A stretch of DNA of 64,000 nucleotides, taken from NCBI RefSeq assembly GCF_010120595.1, contig NZ_CP038020.1, positions 1,798,001-1,862,000 of the forward strand, in the 5' to 3' direction. Position numbers and translations under genes: made by a program. This DNA comes from Streptococcus thermophilus (GTDB taxonomy: Bacteria; Bacillota; Bacilli; Lactobacillales; Streptococcaceae). The notes beneath the pieces were generated by a model, which did no database searches, was not told the origin of the DNA, and worked only from the letters and a program-made list of their open reading frames with translations. How positions within the stretch are numbered: the stretch's first letter is position 1; each line of letters starts with the position of its first letter. Below are positions 17,654 through 31,904 of the stretch, piece by piece.

Positions 17654-18858
17654 TGTCGACTCCTCTCAATCTCCTCAAAAACACTTTCCACAAGGGCAGT
17701 CTGTCTCTCAGATAAGACATCGCCCCCAGTTACTGTCTGGTAAAAATCAAATACGATTTCCTGGGGCGACTGCATTTCCAAATCTTTTAAGTGCTGATCA
17801 ACGGTCAAGTTTTCTTCCCTAACATCACCCAGACGACTGAAAGTAATTTCTACAATGTCTGTCCCATAAATCTCTTCCAGTTGGGCACGCACATTGATAC
17901 CCTCTAATTCCTTACGACTAGACAGTTGAATATCAAAGGCGAACCAGGCTTTTTGACAAGGTTGATTCTTATAAAATTCAGGTGACATCAAGGTTTCAAA
18001 AGATTCCTGTAAAGCCACAATCGGCCGTTTAACCTCTAGAGTATGGAAGGTCTGAGACATATCACCAGACGCATCCAGTTCAAGAATATAGACACCCTTT
18101 TCTTCCTTACGCTTGGCTTCTTTGACATTAAAGGCGACTGGACTGCCTGAATATTGCACGCGCTTGGTAGGACTAGCAAAACGCGTATGGATATGCCCTA
18201 AGGCAACATAATCGAAAGACTTGAAAAGGTCACTGGTCACATTGGTAAGACCACCTACCGTATTACTGGTTTCAGACAACATCAATTCTCGAAGACCCTG
18301 ACCATCGCTATCATCCTTCTTAGAAACCGCAAAATGCGCCACCAAGACATGAGCTTTGTCAGGATCAAAAGCTTTTTCCATATCCTCAAGAATGTAGGTC
18401 AAGGCATCACCAATCCCCTGAATTTCCTTTCCCTCATCATCCTTATAGTAAATACGAGCATCAATAGGATCGATAAAAGGCAGCAGAAAAATCTGGCAAT
18501 TCTCCAACTCAATAGGCTCAAAAGCCTCCTCCAAACGTGTACTTAAATGAAGGCCCTGATGTTGAAAGAAGTCACGCCCAAAATGTAAACGTTCAGCCCC
18601 ATCGTGATTACCACTAATCGCATAGACAGGAATCTGCTCCTCCAGTACCAAGCGGGCCAAGGTCTTATTAAAAAGCTTAATCGCATCCACAGGGGGCACC
18701 GCACGGTCATAGAGGTCCCCAGAAATGATAACCCCATCCACTTTTTCGCTAATAGCCAAATCCACAATTTGTTGAAAAGCCCACTCCTGCTCCTCCAACA
18801 AAGACCAGCCATTGAGGGTTCGTCCTACATGCCAATCTGACGTATGTAAAAACTTCAT
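17650..18858 (-). CDS. sbcD: Exonuclease SbcCD nuclease subunit SbcD
   Basis: A 402-residue Mre11-type metallophosphoesterase. Metal-binding motifs in order are HTSDWHVGRT, SGDLYDR, SGNHDGAERL, LVAHFAV and LGHIHTRF. The C-terminal domain is the SbcC-contacting cap. I place the start at MKFLHTSDWH because GAGGAGG lies 6 bases upstream and the motif begins at residue 4, as in the family; an in-frame ATG six codons earlier overlaps that ribosome site. It is coupled to sbcC by a three-base overlap. Confidence 0.95.
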   Translation of the reverse strand: MKFLHTSDWHVGRTLNGWSLLEEQEWAFQQIVDLAISEKVDGVIISGDLYDRAVPPVDAIKLFNKTLARLVLEEQIPVYAISGNHDGAERLHFGRDFFQHQGLHLSTRLEEAFEPIELENCQIFLLPFIDPIDARIYYKDDEGKEIQGIGDALTYILEDMEKAFDPDKAHVLVAHFAVSKKDDSDGQGLRELMLSETSNTVGGLTNVTSDLFKSFDYVALGHIHTRFASPTKRVQYSGSPVAFNVKEAKRKEEKGVYILELDASGDMSQTFHTLEVKRPIVALQESFETLMSPEFYKNQPCQKAWFAFDIQLSSRKELEGINVRAQLEEIYGTDIVEITFSRLGDVREENLTVDQHLKDLEMQSPQEIVFDFYQTVTGGDVLSERQTALVESVFEEIERSRQ

Positions 18859-19637
18859 GACAACCTCCTCATTCATTTTGTCTTACTTCTATTGTACCTT
18901 ATCAAGCTAAATACTGCTTAAAAGTTTCATAGGCTTTGATAGTTTTCCCGTTTTTTAGCTGTAAAGATCAAAAAATCTCTCCCAAGCTATCCTGTACTGA
19001 CCCCAAAAAGTTAGACAATTTATGTAAGCAAAGGATTTAGCTCTGTATTGCACAGGATTGAGTCCTTTTAGTTTTACCTTAATGCATTTGTTGTAGTAAT
19101 CAATATAGTCTAGACTACCCTGCCTCAATTGGTTAAGTAATTTAAATACCTCTAACCAAGAAAATCAATATTATCTATTCTTTTAATTGACTTTTATAGA
19201 TTCTAAGCATTATCATATAGGTTGGTACTAGTGCACATCTTGTATTTTAGGCAATAATATTTACTCACTTTTCGTTATTGTCAGTACCGATCCTTTTTAA
19301 ATTTTTCACTATGAAAACCTAAAAATAATCCGAACCCTAAGGACTCCTGACTTTACTTTATTCTAGGCATTTTTTATCCGTAGCTTGTTAGCTGACTTGG
19401 AACTAGGCATGTAGTATTTACTATTTCCCTACTTGAGATTTTTTATAAGTCACATGCATTATTCCATCTGAACGAATGGTATGATTTTTATTTCTTTTAG
19501 AGAAACACCGGTAATAGCTAATTCCTATCTTAAATCACTTGAAATATATTTATATTGTGTTGGAGTGCTAATCAGTACCGCTTGTAGATTTTTGGAAGAT
19601 ACTAACACACTAATGATTTAATCCCCTTTAAAACATG
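18859..19637. other. Intergenic region with an IS3-family 3' end remnant
   Basis: From about 18994 to 19140 the minus strand reads the last codons of an IS3-type OrfB (DYYNKCIKVKLKGLNPVQYR) into the terminal repeat TGTACTGACCCCAAAAAGTTAGAC, closely matching 31182-31320. The rest of the element is gone. From 19140 to 19637 I see only AT-rich DNA with no gene. Confidence 0.65.
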
Positions 19638-19666
19638 AAAAGAGAAGCCTCCAAAGCTTCTCTTTT
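19638..19666 (-). terminator. Terminator after lacZ
   Basis: An 11-base perfect stem (AAAAGAGAAGC at 19638-19648 against 19656-19666, loop of 7), about 40 bases beyond the lacZ stop. It ends the lacSZ transcript. Confidence 0.85.
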
Positions 19667-19707
19667 ATAATTATCAAATAATGTACAACTAGATTCTTAA
19701 TAACTAC

Positions 19708-22791
<3,084 letters not shown>

Positions 22792-24696
22792 TTATTCTCC
22801 TTTTTTGAAGGTAATAACTTCAGACAAAGCTTCTACCTTTTCTCCAACTTTTTGTTCAAGATGGAAAGCACTGAATTTTTCTGAATTAGTTACAGTGACA
22901 AGTACTGTGTCATCAAGACCATTTTTCTCAATAATTGGTGACCAGAACTCAAGAAGTTTTTGTCCAACTTCAACACGATCACCTTGTTTTACGTAACTAA
23001 TGAACCCTTCACCTTTAAGTTTAACTGTTCCAATACCAACGTGTACGAGAACAACGACACCATCATCACTTTCAATACCAATCGCATGACGAGTAGGTAG
23101 AATCTGACGAACTGTACCACTAATTGGGGCAAAAACCTTACCATCTGAAGGTTTGATTGCAAATCCTTTACCTAGGCTACCTGAAGCAAAGCGTTTATCA
23201 CTAACGCTTGAAAGATCAACTAGTTTACCAGTTGTAGGGGCTACAAGAGATACGACGTTAGCTTTAACTTCATTTTCAGAAGTTGCTACGCTAAAGCGAT
23301 TTTCCAATTCTTCAACAATTTCAGCGTGACGTGCTTCAGTCAAAGTGATTTTACGAGCAATAATGAAGGCACCGATAAGCATTGCTGCTGCTGGGAAACC
23401 AAACATGCTAAGCTTAAAAATAGACTGTTGATGTGTTGTAATTGTTGATGCTGAGGCACCTGTTGTCATACCGGCAGCTACGGCAATTGTAGAAACAAGC
23501 CAGTTTGACATCGCACCACCAAGTTTATCAACAAGTGGACGAACTGACAAAGTAAGTGATTCATCACGGTGTCCCAATTTCCATTGACCATATTCTACTG
23601 AGTCAGAGATAATCATAAGGATAACAAGGAACACAAGAGGTTGTGGAATGAAGAAGAGTTCAGCTGCAGTCAAGATCATTGGAAGTGAAGTACCTGCAAT
23701 ACTAAAGATTCCGATACCACCGAGCATTACTGCAATACATCCATAGAACAAACGTTTACGGTTGAATTTACCAGCAAGACTAGGGAACAGTGAAACTGAA
23801 ACCAAACCAACAACTGTATTCAATCCGTAAAGGATTGAGTATTTCCCTGAATCACCAAGGATAAATGTGAAGTAATAAAGTTGAAGAGCATTAAGTGTAT
23901 TAATACCAAGACCATAGAACCAATATCCGAGAGACAGCCACATCAATTGGTCGTTTTTACCAAGAACTTTAAAGACTTGTTTAAGGCTAGTTTTTTCATT
24001 GTTATCACGAAGTTTTGACTCAACTTCACGTGTACCAATACCAACAGCAATTGATGTAATCACACCAATGAGTGCAACGATAAATGCAAACCAGAACCAT
24101 CCAGATTTATCTCCAGAGCCACTACTGTTCGTCATAGAGAAGAACAAAACGATTGGCATGATGGCAACACCTACAATATTGGCACCAATCGTAGAACCGA
24201 TACGGGCAAAAGTTGCCATTTTTTCACGTTCGTGACTATCAAGAGACAAGGCAGGAAGCATTGACCAGAAACCGATATCTTTAATCGAGTAGAAGACATC
24301 CATTATAAGGTAGATAATTCCAAAAAGTACAAGGTACAAGAAAGGATTTGTTTTATTCAAACCACCTAAATCGGTGAAGAGAAGCAACAAGGTGATAGAA
24401 CTGATGATACCACCACCAACTACCCATGGTTTGAATTTACCATACTTAGTGTTAGTGTTATCAATCATATTACCAATCAATGGATCGATAAATACTTCCA
24501 AGATACGCAAAATAGCGATAATGTTAGTAATTAATAGTACGTAGTGACTATTTTGCTTTGGATCACCTGTGTTAAACAAGTGAGTTGTCACAAACATGAT
24601 AAAGTATGTTGACAACGTTGCATAGAAGACGTCGTTACCAAAAGCACCCGCTGCATAGGATAGACGAGACTTCATCTGAACGTTAGATTTTCTCAT
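22792..24696 (-). CDS. lacS: Lactose permease LacS (GPH family with IIA domain)
   Basis: A 634-residue lactose-galactose exchanger. Residues about 1-450 are a 12-helix GPH-family carrier (opening [20 protein letters not shown]). Residues about 470-634 are an IIA-Glc-like domain with [20 protein letters not shown] and the phosphorylatable His in [14 protein letters not shown]. HPr-dependent phosphorylation of that His tunes transport in S. thermophilus. Galactose left by LacZ is exported in exchange for lactose. The ribosome site AGGAGG is strong. Residues 488-508 are the source-like copy of the segment also present in LacZ. Confidence 0.97.
   Translation of the reverse strand: MRKSNVQMKSRLSYAAGAFGNDVFYATLSTYFIMFVTTHLFNTGDPKQNSHYVLLITNIIAILRILEVFIDPLIGNMIDNTNTKYGKFKPWVVGGGIISSITLLLLFTDLGGLNKTNPFLYLVLFGIIYLIMDVFYSIKDIGFWSMLPALSLDSHEREKMATFARIGSTIGANIVGVAIMPIVLFFSMTNSSGSGDKSGWFWFAFIVALIGVITSIAVGIGTREVESKLRDNNEKTSLKQVFKVLGKNDQLMWLSLGYWFYGLGINTLNALQLYYFTFILGDSGKYSILYGLNTVVGLVSVSLFPSLAGKFNRKRLFYGCIAVMLGGIGIFSIAGTSLPMILTAAELFFIPQPLVFLVILMIISDSVEYGQWKLGHRDESLTLSVRPLVDKLGGAMSNWLVSTIAVAAGMTTGASASTITTHQQSIFKLSMFGFPAAAMLIGAFIIARKITLTEARHAEIVEELENRFSVATSENEVKANVVSLVAPTTGKLVDLSSVSDKRFASGSLGKGFAIKPSDGKVFAPISGTVRQILPTRHAIGIESDDGVVVLVHVGIGTVKLKGEGFISYVKQGDRVEVGQKLLEFWSPIIEKNGLDDTVLVTVTNSEKFSAFHLEQKVGEKVEALSEVITFKKGE
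23173..23235 (-). repeat. 63-bp segment shared with lacZ (copy in lacS)
   Basis: Encodes [20 protein letters not shown] plus L at the start of the IIA domain, where homologous PTS IIA domains have a comparable G-x-L-x-x-L...F-A-S-G stretch, so this copy is the native one. 60 of 63 bases match the lacZ copy at 21187-21249. Confidence 0.85.
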
Positions 24697-24718
24697 TATG
24701 AGAACCTCCTGTTATTTT

Positions 24719-24784
24719 TGAATACGCTTCCATTATACAAGTATTAGTTTGAATTGTCAATAGTTTTAGTAGTTTTTTACTAAA
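24719..24784 (-). promoter_or_regulatory. lacSZ promoter with cre and GalR-type operator
   Basis: On the minus strand: consensus TTGACA (24755-24760), 17-base spacer, TATAAT (24732-24737). A catabolite-response element TGGAAGCGTATTCA (24719-24732) abuts the -10, so CcpA would repress. Just upstream of the -35, TTTAGTA and TACTAAA (24765-24771 and 24778-24784) face each other across 6 bases, the same architecture as the operator between galK and galR, so GalR probably acts here. Confidence 0.85.
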
Positions 24785-24801
24785 CTTTTACTAATACATG
24801 A

Positions 24802-25848
24802 TTATTTTGATGAATTAAAGTATTGGAAGCCAATTTCATAGTTTACACTATGACCTTTATCTAAGATAATATCTCCAAAACCTTTGTGATTAATGGCATC
24901 TGGAAGGGTTTGAGCTTCCATGGCTATAGCTTCTCGTCCTTTTGCAATTGTTCCTCGATCTCTTGCAAAGTAAATATTATCCTCTATAATATCCATAGTA
25001 TAAATAACTAAACCATTTCTGTTTGAGAAGATTTCAATACCATCTCCGCTTTCTTTGTCATGCAAAATAGCTACTTCTTTGACATGATCACAAGTTCCCC
25101 CTCCAACTACAAAGGCATCATCAAAACCATTATTTGCTTCAATTCGAGGTAGCAAGTCAGTTGTCTTTCTAAAATCATAATTCGTTTCATCTACATTAAT
25201 TTTTTGTCCTGTTGGAATTAACTCAGAATCCAACTCTAAACGATAGTCTGAATAGATTTGTAACTCATGACTTGATAAATCCTGTTTGTCGCTAAGATTA
25301 AAGTAAACATGGTTTGTCGGATTAAAAATTGTTGACTCTGTAACATCGAAGGCTTCAAAGAGTATTGTTAAGCGGTTATTATTGTCAAGTCTATAACTAA
25401 TAGAGACTGTCACATCACCAGGAAAGCCATCTACACTTGAATAAAGTCTTCTAATAAATTTTGTCTCAACATATTCATCATTCAGGTTTGTGACATAGTT
25501 CCAATTTTGGACCTGCATTCCTTTTGGACCGCCATGTAAGCAGTTTTCTCCCTCATTCTTAGGAAGGCTATAAAGAACCATATTATGAGTATACGAAGCT
25601 TTCCCAATTCTTCCAGCAACCCTACCAATGGACTGGCAGGCACATAAATTATTCTTATAGTAATCCTCGAAATCACTGAAACCAAGTACTATATTTTTAA
25701 GAGCACCAGTTTCCGTTGGAACCAAAAACTCCTGAAGTGTAGCACCTGTTGTGAGTGTGGAAATGACAACACCATTATTGTTTTCCATTGAAATTTTACT
25801 GACATCGCCTGAATCAACTTTTCCAATAATTTCACAGCTTATTTTCAT
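24802..25848 (-). CDS. galM: Aldose 1-epimerase (mutarotase) GalM
   Basis: A 348-residue mutarotase that converts beta-D-galactose released by LacZ to the alpha anomer used by GalK. Family landmarks are IGRVAGRIG, GENCLHGGPKGMQ, NPTNHVYFNLS (catalytic His region), GFDDAFVVG and EAQTLPDAIN. It has normal length and no lesions. The upstream neighbour galE is separated by a strong terminator-like hairpin, and downstream comes the lac promoter; galM is therefore reached by read-through from galKTE. Confidence 0.95.
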   Translation of the reverse strand: MKISCEIIGKVDSGDVSKISMENNNGVVISTLTTGATLQEFLVPTETGALKNIVLGFSDFEDYYKNNLCACQSIGRVAGRIGKASYTHNMVLYSLPKNEGENCLHGGPKGMQVQNWNYVTNLNDEYVETKFIRRLYSSVDGFPGDVTVSISYRLDNNNRLTILFEAFDVTESTIFNPTNHVYFNLSDKQDLSSHELQIYSDYRLELDSELIPTGQKINVDETNYDFRKTTDLLPRIEANNGFDDAFVVGGGTCDHVKEVAILHDKESGDGIEIFSNRNGLVIYTMDIIEDNIYFARDRGTIAKGREAIAMEAQTLPDAINHKGFGDIILDKGHSVNYEIGFQYFNSSK

Positions 25849-25859
25849 ATTATTTCCTC

Positions 25860-25902
25860 AAAAAACAAAGAGTACAACAATTATATATACTCTTTGTTTT
25901 TT
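25860..25902 (-). terminator. Hairpin between galE and galM
   Basis: A 15-base perfect stem (AAAAAACAAAGAGTA against TACTCTTTGTTTTTT, loop of 13), starting 11 bases before galM and 14 after galE. On the minus strand it ends in a T-run, so part of the galKTE transcripts should stop here and galM be expressed less. Confidence 0.75.
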
Positions 25903-25916
25903 GTTTATTATTTTAA

Positions 25917-26918
25917 TTATCCTCGATCATCGTACCCTTTTGGATGGCTAGAATGCCATGCCCAAGCACTTGCGATGATTTTTTCGATGTTATCAAATTG
26001 TGGTTTCCATCCAAGAACTGTACGTGCTTTTTCAGATGAAGCAATCAATATATCAGGATCACCAGGACGACGATCAGCTTTTTCAGCTGGAATCTCTTTA
26101 CCAGTTACCTTACGAGCTGCTTCAAGAATTTGAAGGTTTGAGAAACCTGTTGATGAACCTAAGTTAAAGGCTGTAGATTCATTACCTTTACGAAGATATT
26201 CAACAGCAAGGAGGTGAGCGTCCGCCAAGTCGAATGGATGCACATAGTCACGAACGTTAGTCCCGTCTGGAGTATTGTAGTCATCCCCAAAGATCATGAT
26301 TTTTTCACGAACACCTTGAGCTACTTGAAGAATAATCGGTAGAAAGTGAGTTTCTGGACCGTGGTCCTCACCAATCGAACCATCAGGTTTGGCACCAGCA
26401 ACGTTGAAGTAACGAAGAGGGACATACTTGATGCCGTAAGCTTGGTCTGACCACCTCATAATGGTTTCCATCATCAACTTACTTTCACCATATGGGTTGA
26501 TAGGATTTTGTGGTGTTGTTTCAAGAATTGGAATTTCTTCTGGAATTCCGTAAGTTGCTGCTGTTGATGAGAAGACAATGTATTTAACACCGCATTCGTT
26601 CATAACCTCAAGCAATTTAACCATTCCAGCTGTGTTGTTATCAAAATATTTGAGTGGTTTTTCCATTGATTCACCAACCAAAGAATAGGCCGCAAAGTGA
26701 ATAACAGCATCAACATCAGGGTTTTCTTTGAAGACCTTTCTCATAAAATCCTGATCAGAAAGATCGCCTTGATAGAAAATAGCATCTGGATGTACGGCAG
26801 CACGGTGACCTGTTACCAAACTATCTACTACTACTACTTTTTCTTGACCTTTTTCAACTAAGCGATCAACCATGTGAGAACCGATATAACCAGCTCCACC
26901 TAATACTAAAATTGCCAT
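25917..26918 (-). CDS. galE: UDP-glucose 4-epimerase GalE
   Basis: A 333-residue short-chain dehydrogenase-fold epimerase of the Leloir pathway (UDP-galactose to UDP-glucose). It has the NAD-binding [14 protein letters not shown], the YGESKLM catalytic Tyr-Lys pair, the Ser-Ser-Thr stretch SSTAATYG and a substrate-loop [15 protein letters not shown]. Third gene of galKTE; only 27 bases after galT. Intact. Confidence 0.96.
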   Translation of the reverse strand: MAILVLGGAGYIGSHMVDRLVEKGQEKVVVVDSLVTGHRAAVHPDAIFYQGDLSDQDFMRKVFKENPDVDAVIHFAAYSLVGESMEKPLKYFDNNTAGMVKLLEVMNECGVKYIVFSSTAATYGIPEEIPILETTPQNPINPYGESKLMMETIMRWSDQAYGIKYVPLRYFNVAGAKPDGSIGEDHGPETHFLPIILQVAQGVREKIMIFGDDYNTPDGTNVRDYVHPFDLADAHLLAVEYLRKGNESTAFNLGSSTGFSNLQILEAARKVTGKEIPAEKADRRPGDPDILIASSEKARTVLGWKPQFDNIEKIIASAWAWHSSHPKGYDDRG

Positions 26919-26945
26919 TTCTTATCTCCTTTCTTCAGAAAAAAA

Positions 26946-28427
26946 TTAATCAGCTAAATTTACAAAATCTACAAATGCTTTAAACTGATCCAAGCCTTCA
27001 CTATTAGTCTTATAAACACCTGCATCTTCTAGTACACGAGCAAAGATATCTGCAACAGATTGTCGAACAACTTCTGTCACTTCCTCAGCCGTAATATTCG
27101 GATTTTGAGCTTTGAGTTCATCTGCCCATTCTTGGTGAATTGGAGCAACTTGGTTACCTTGACCTAATAGATAATCTTCAACATCTTTAAGTTCTGTTTT
27201 CAAACGAGGTGGAAGAATGGCCAATCCCATAACTTCAATCAAACCAATGTTTTCTTTCTTAATATGTTGAACATCTTTATGTGGGTGATAGATACCGTCT
27301 GGATGTTCTTCAGAAGTTTGATTGTCACGAAGAACCAAATCCAATTCAAATTTGTCGTCTTTTCTACGAGCAATTGGAGTAATGGTGTGGTGAGGTTGTC
27401 CATCAGATTCAGCCAAGACCCCAGCTTTTTCGTCTGAATAACCACGCCAGCAATTTAGGATTTTAGTTGCAAGAGCGATAAGTCTTTCCTTGTCTTCACT
27501 TCTTAGACGAAGAACAGACATAGGCCAATTAACGATGCCAGCCTCAACATCAGAGTAACCATCAAAGCTAACTTTTTCTTTAATGCCTGCTACTTCCATT
27601 GGGAAGGTATGGCGACCACCTTGATAGTGTTCATGTGTAAGAATTGAACCACCTACAATTGGAAGATCGGCATTTGAACCTGCGAAGTAACCAGGGAATG
27701 CTTCAACAATTGTTAGGAGACGGCCAAACGTCAATGGACTGATGTGCATTGGTTCGTGCTTACCATAAAAGAAGATAGAATGTTCGTTAAAGTAAGCATA
27801 AGGCGAGTATTGGAAGCCCCACTCCTTGTCTTCCATTTGGAAACGAACAACACGGTGATTGCTGCGGGCTGGGTGATTAATGCGACCCAAATAACCTTCA
27901 TTTTCCATACAAAGTTGGCATTTTGGATAATCAGAAGCTACCGCATTTTTAGCTGCAGCGATGGCTTTGGGATCTTTTTCAGGTTTTGAAAGGTTAATCG
28001 TAATTTCCAAGTCACCGTATTTAGTTGGTGCTTTATAAGCAATATTTTGTGCAATGGCTTTGACTTTCACATAATCATTTCGTTTACTTTGTGCATAAAA
28101 GTCAGCAATTGCTTGCTCTGGGTTAGATTTATAAGTACCCCAGAAGTTACGATTGACAACGCTCGGTCTTGGTGTAATTAAGTCCATGAGTTGAGCACCG
28201 ATGATATCTTGTTCTTCGTCAAGTTCACCTACGGAACCAGCTTTAACACCTGCTTGAAGCAACTGGTCTTTAAGGTCAATCAATTCAGAGCTATCTGTTT
28301 CAACATCAGCAACTCCTTCTCCAACCAAAGTAAAAACTTTGTTTGTCAAATAGATACGGTCCAATTCCTCATAATCACTATTTTCAATAACCTGAGTTAC
28401 AAAAGTGTTTACTAAATTTTCAGCCAT
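26946..28427 (-). CDS. galT: Galactose-1-phosphate uridylyltransferase GalT
   Basis: A 493-residue enzyme of the Gram-positive (class II) GalT family, which transfers UMP from UDP-glucose to galactose-1-phosphate. Recognisable parts are YPKCQLCMENEGYLGRINHP and SILTHEHYQGGRHTFPMEVA, with the His-rich active site. I start at MAENLVNTFVTQVIE, giving 493 residues; an upstream in-frame start would overlap the galK stop. It lies 19 bases after galK in the same operon. The ribosome site is weak. Confidence 0.94.
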   Translation of the reverse strand: MAENLVNTFVTQVIENSDYEELDRIYLTNKVFTLVGEGVADVETDSSELIDLKDQLLQAGVKAGSVGELDEEQDIIGAQLMDLITPRPSVVNRNFWGTYKSNPEQAIADFYAQSKRNDYVKVKAIAQNIAYKAPTKYGDLEITINLSKPEKDPKAIAAAKNAVASDYPKCQLCMENEGYLGRINHPARSNHRVVRFQMEDKEWGFQYSPYAYFNEHSIFFYGKHEPMHISPLTFGRLLTIVEAFPGYFAGSNADLPIVGGSILTHEHYQGGRHTFPMEVAGIKEKVSFDGYSDVEAGIVNWPMSVLRLRSEDKERLIALATKILNCWRGYSDEKAGVLAESDGQPHHTITPIARRKDDKFELDLVLRDNQTSEEHPDGIYHPHKDVQHIKKENIGLIEVMGLAILPPRLKTELKDVEDYLLGQGNQVAPIHQEWADELKAQNPNITAEEVTEVVRQSVADIFARVLEDAGVYKTNSEGLDQFKAFVDFVNLAD

Positions 28428-28446
28428 AATCTCTACTTCTTTCTCA

Positions 28447-29613
28447 TTAATCAAGTACTCGTGAACCACCAGTTACTTCGGCAATATAGAAGATTGGTGC
28501 ATAACCAACGACTTCTTCATAGCGTTGACCAATTGCTTTTTTGAAGTCTTCAACTTTGTCTTTGTTTACAAGTGCAATGGCACACCCACCGAAACCAGCT
28601 CCTGTCATGCGGGCTCCTAATACTCCTTCTTGTTCCCAAGCTGTGTGTGCCAAAGTATCAAGTTCAAGACCTGTAACTTCGTAATCATATTTCAAAGACA
28701 CATGAGAAGCATTCATAAGGCGTCCAAAGCCTTCCAATTCTCCTGCTTCAAGAGCTTTACGAGCTTGAAGTGTACGTTGATTTTCAAGAACTGCATGGCG
28801 TGCACGTTTGATACGGTTTTCGTCTTTAATCAAATAGCTGTATGCGTCAAATGTCCAGAGGTCTAATTCACCGAGAGTTTGGATATCCAATTTTTCTTGT
28901 AGTTCAGATACTGCTGTTTCACATTCAGCACGACGTTCATTGTATTTAGAATCAGACAATTCACGACGTTTGTTAGTGTTCATGATGACTACGACATTAT
29001 CCTTGAGGTCAAGGGGTACCAAGTCATACTTTAGAGTATTTGTGTCCAAGTAAATCGCACATTGATCAGCTCCCATACCAATAGCGAATTGGTCCATGAT
29101 ACCAGAGTTAACGCCAATAAAGTCATTTTCCGTTTGTTTTCCGATTTTAACCAAGTCCAGGCGTTCCAATTTAAGGTCATAAAGTTTTTCAACAATAACA
29201 CCAATCAATAATTCCAAAGATGATGATGATGACAAGCCTGATCCGTTTGGAATGTTACCATAGATGTAAATATCCATACCTGAATCAATCGTATGCCCAG
29301 CTTCTTGCAAGAAATGAAGAACACCTTTTGGATAGTTTGTCCAGTCGTGTTCTTTTTCAAAACGAAGATTTTCAAGTGGCACTTCGATGATTCCCTTCTC
29401 TTCAAAGTTAGCTGAGAAGAAACGCAAAACTTTGTCATCACGTTTGCGGGCCGCTCCGTAAGTACCTAGGGTAATAGCTACCGGAAGGACGTTACCTCCA
29501 TTGTAGTCCGTATGCTCACCAATCAAATTAATACGACCTGGTGAAAAGAAAGTATGATCTGCTTCTACACCAAAAACTTCTTTAAACTTTTCTCTTAACT
29601 GTAACGTATTCAT
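28447..29613 (-). CDS. galK: Galactokinase GalK
   Basis: A 388-residue GHMP kinase that phosphorylates alpha-D-galactose with ATP. The signature [20 protein letters not shown] is at residues about 26-45; the phosphate loop is [16 protein letters not shown]; the C-terminal motif is [17 protein letters not shown]. First gene of galKTE. Its ribosome site (GAGAT, 9 bases before the ATG) is poor, which agrees with the low galactokinase activity known for many S. thermophilus strains. The coding sequence itself is intact. Confidence 0.96.
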   Translation of the reverse strand: MNTLQLREKFKEVFGVEADHTFFSPGRINLIGEHTDYNGGNVLPVAITLGTYGAARKRDDKVLRFFSANFEEKGIIEVPLENLRFEKEHDWTNYPKGVLHFLQEAGHTIDSGMDIYIYGNIPNGSGLSSSSSLELLIGVIVEKLYDLKLERLDLVKIGKQTENDFIGVNSGIMDQFAIGMGADQCAIYLDTNTLKYDLVPLDLKDNVVVIMNTNKRRELSDSKYNERRAECETAVSELQEKLDIQTLGELDLWTFDAYSYLIKDENRIKRARHAVLENQRTLQARKALEAGELEGFGRLMNASHVSLKYDYEVTGLELDTLAHTAWEQEGVLGARMTGAGFGGCAIALVNKDKVEDFKKAIGQRYEEVVGYAPIFYIAEVTGGSRVLD

Positions 29614-29650
29614 AGGCTGTATCTCACTTATTCTTTTTGTTTACACTGAA

Positions 29651-30749
<1,099 letters not shown>

Positions 30750-31181
30750 GTAAATCATATCATCACTATTTTCTACGGTTTTGAGATCATAATTACAATA
30801 TTCAGATAAATGATACCTTTTACTCCAATGTCTAGTTTTTTAGAGATAACGATTTGAACCATAAACCTGAATAGGAAAATAACATACATAAATTGATTTA
30901 AACTAGAGATTTTCATAGAATAACAAATACTAAGGAAATACTATACCTGATCAATCTCTTTTTAAAGCACTTTAAAAGACAGTACTAATTTAAACAACAA
31001 TAATCTGTCTTACTTCATCAAGAGTGAGATGGATTATTTTTTCACCATTAAAAAGTTTGAAAAGCGGCTCAATTATCTACTCACCCCAAATAGATTGAAT
31101 CCCATAGTCAAACTAAGGAAATTCTCTATTTTTGAACTAAAGTTCAGTGTAAAAAGCGTACGCAAAACCACCACCTTACTG
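30750..31181. other. Intergenic region after galR
   Basis: No gene. An imperfect hairpin with arms near 30999-31012 and 31024-31038, followed by TTTTTTC, could terminate galR. The rest is AT-rich. Confidence 0.45.
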
Positions 31182-31873
31182 TACTGACCCCCAAAAATTA
31201 GACAATTAATTTAAGTAAAGAATTTAGTTCAGTATTGCACAGGACTGAGTCCTTTTAGTTTTACCTTAATGCATTTGTTGTTGTAATAATTAATATAGTC
31301 TACAATAGCTTATTCCAATTGCTCAAGTACCTATAACGTCTTCTCATAACCATAAAATATCTCAGACTTAATAATTTCAAAGAAGGATTCCATCATGCCA
31401 TTGTCTGGACGATTCCCCTTACTTGTCATGGACGGTTGGACTCCTTTCTCTTCTAAAAATCGATGATAATACTGATGTTGATATTGCCATCCCTGGTCAC
31501 TATGGAGAAAGATTATAAGCAATAAGTTCACTATTGAAACCATTTAAAACGAGTGATGAATAGAGTTTTTGGCTGCTTGTTGGAGTGGCAAATCTGTATA
31601 GCGCTTTTCCATTGTTTTAGATGCTTCGAACTGGCGTTGAATGAGATTCTCTGCTTTCTTGCCAACCTCTCCTTGATATGAAGAATACTTGCGTCTACGA
31701 CGAATTAGAGCGGTTAGACCAAGAACTCTCATCAGACGTTAGACCTTCTTATGGTTCACTACAAAACCACGATTCCTCAATTCATATATTTGAATTTTAT
31801 CTTCATAACTCAATTTCATAATAAAAGCACCCCAAAAGTTAGATCTTCTCTGTCTAACTTTTTGGGGTGCAAT
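31182..31873 (-). mobile_element. IS3-family (IS150-group) element remnant
   Basis: The left end TGTACTGACCCCCAAAAATTAGAC and right end CACCCCAAAAGTTAGA...TCTAACTTTTTGGGGTG bracket about 690 bp. The minus strand reads a short orfA start (MKLSYEDKIQIYELRNRG), then pieces of orfB (VLGLTALIRRRRKYSSYQGE; SDQGWQYQHQYYHRFLEEKG; RPDNGMMESFFEIIKSEIFY) with stops and deletions. About half the element is missing. Related end fragments lie at 8740-8845 and 18994-19140. Confidence 0.8.
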
Positions 31874-31904
31874 TCATTTTCGCCAAAGGGAATTCTTTCA
31901 TCTA

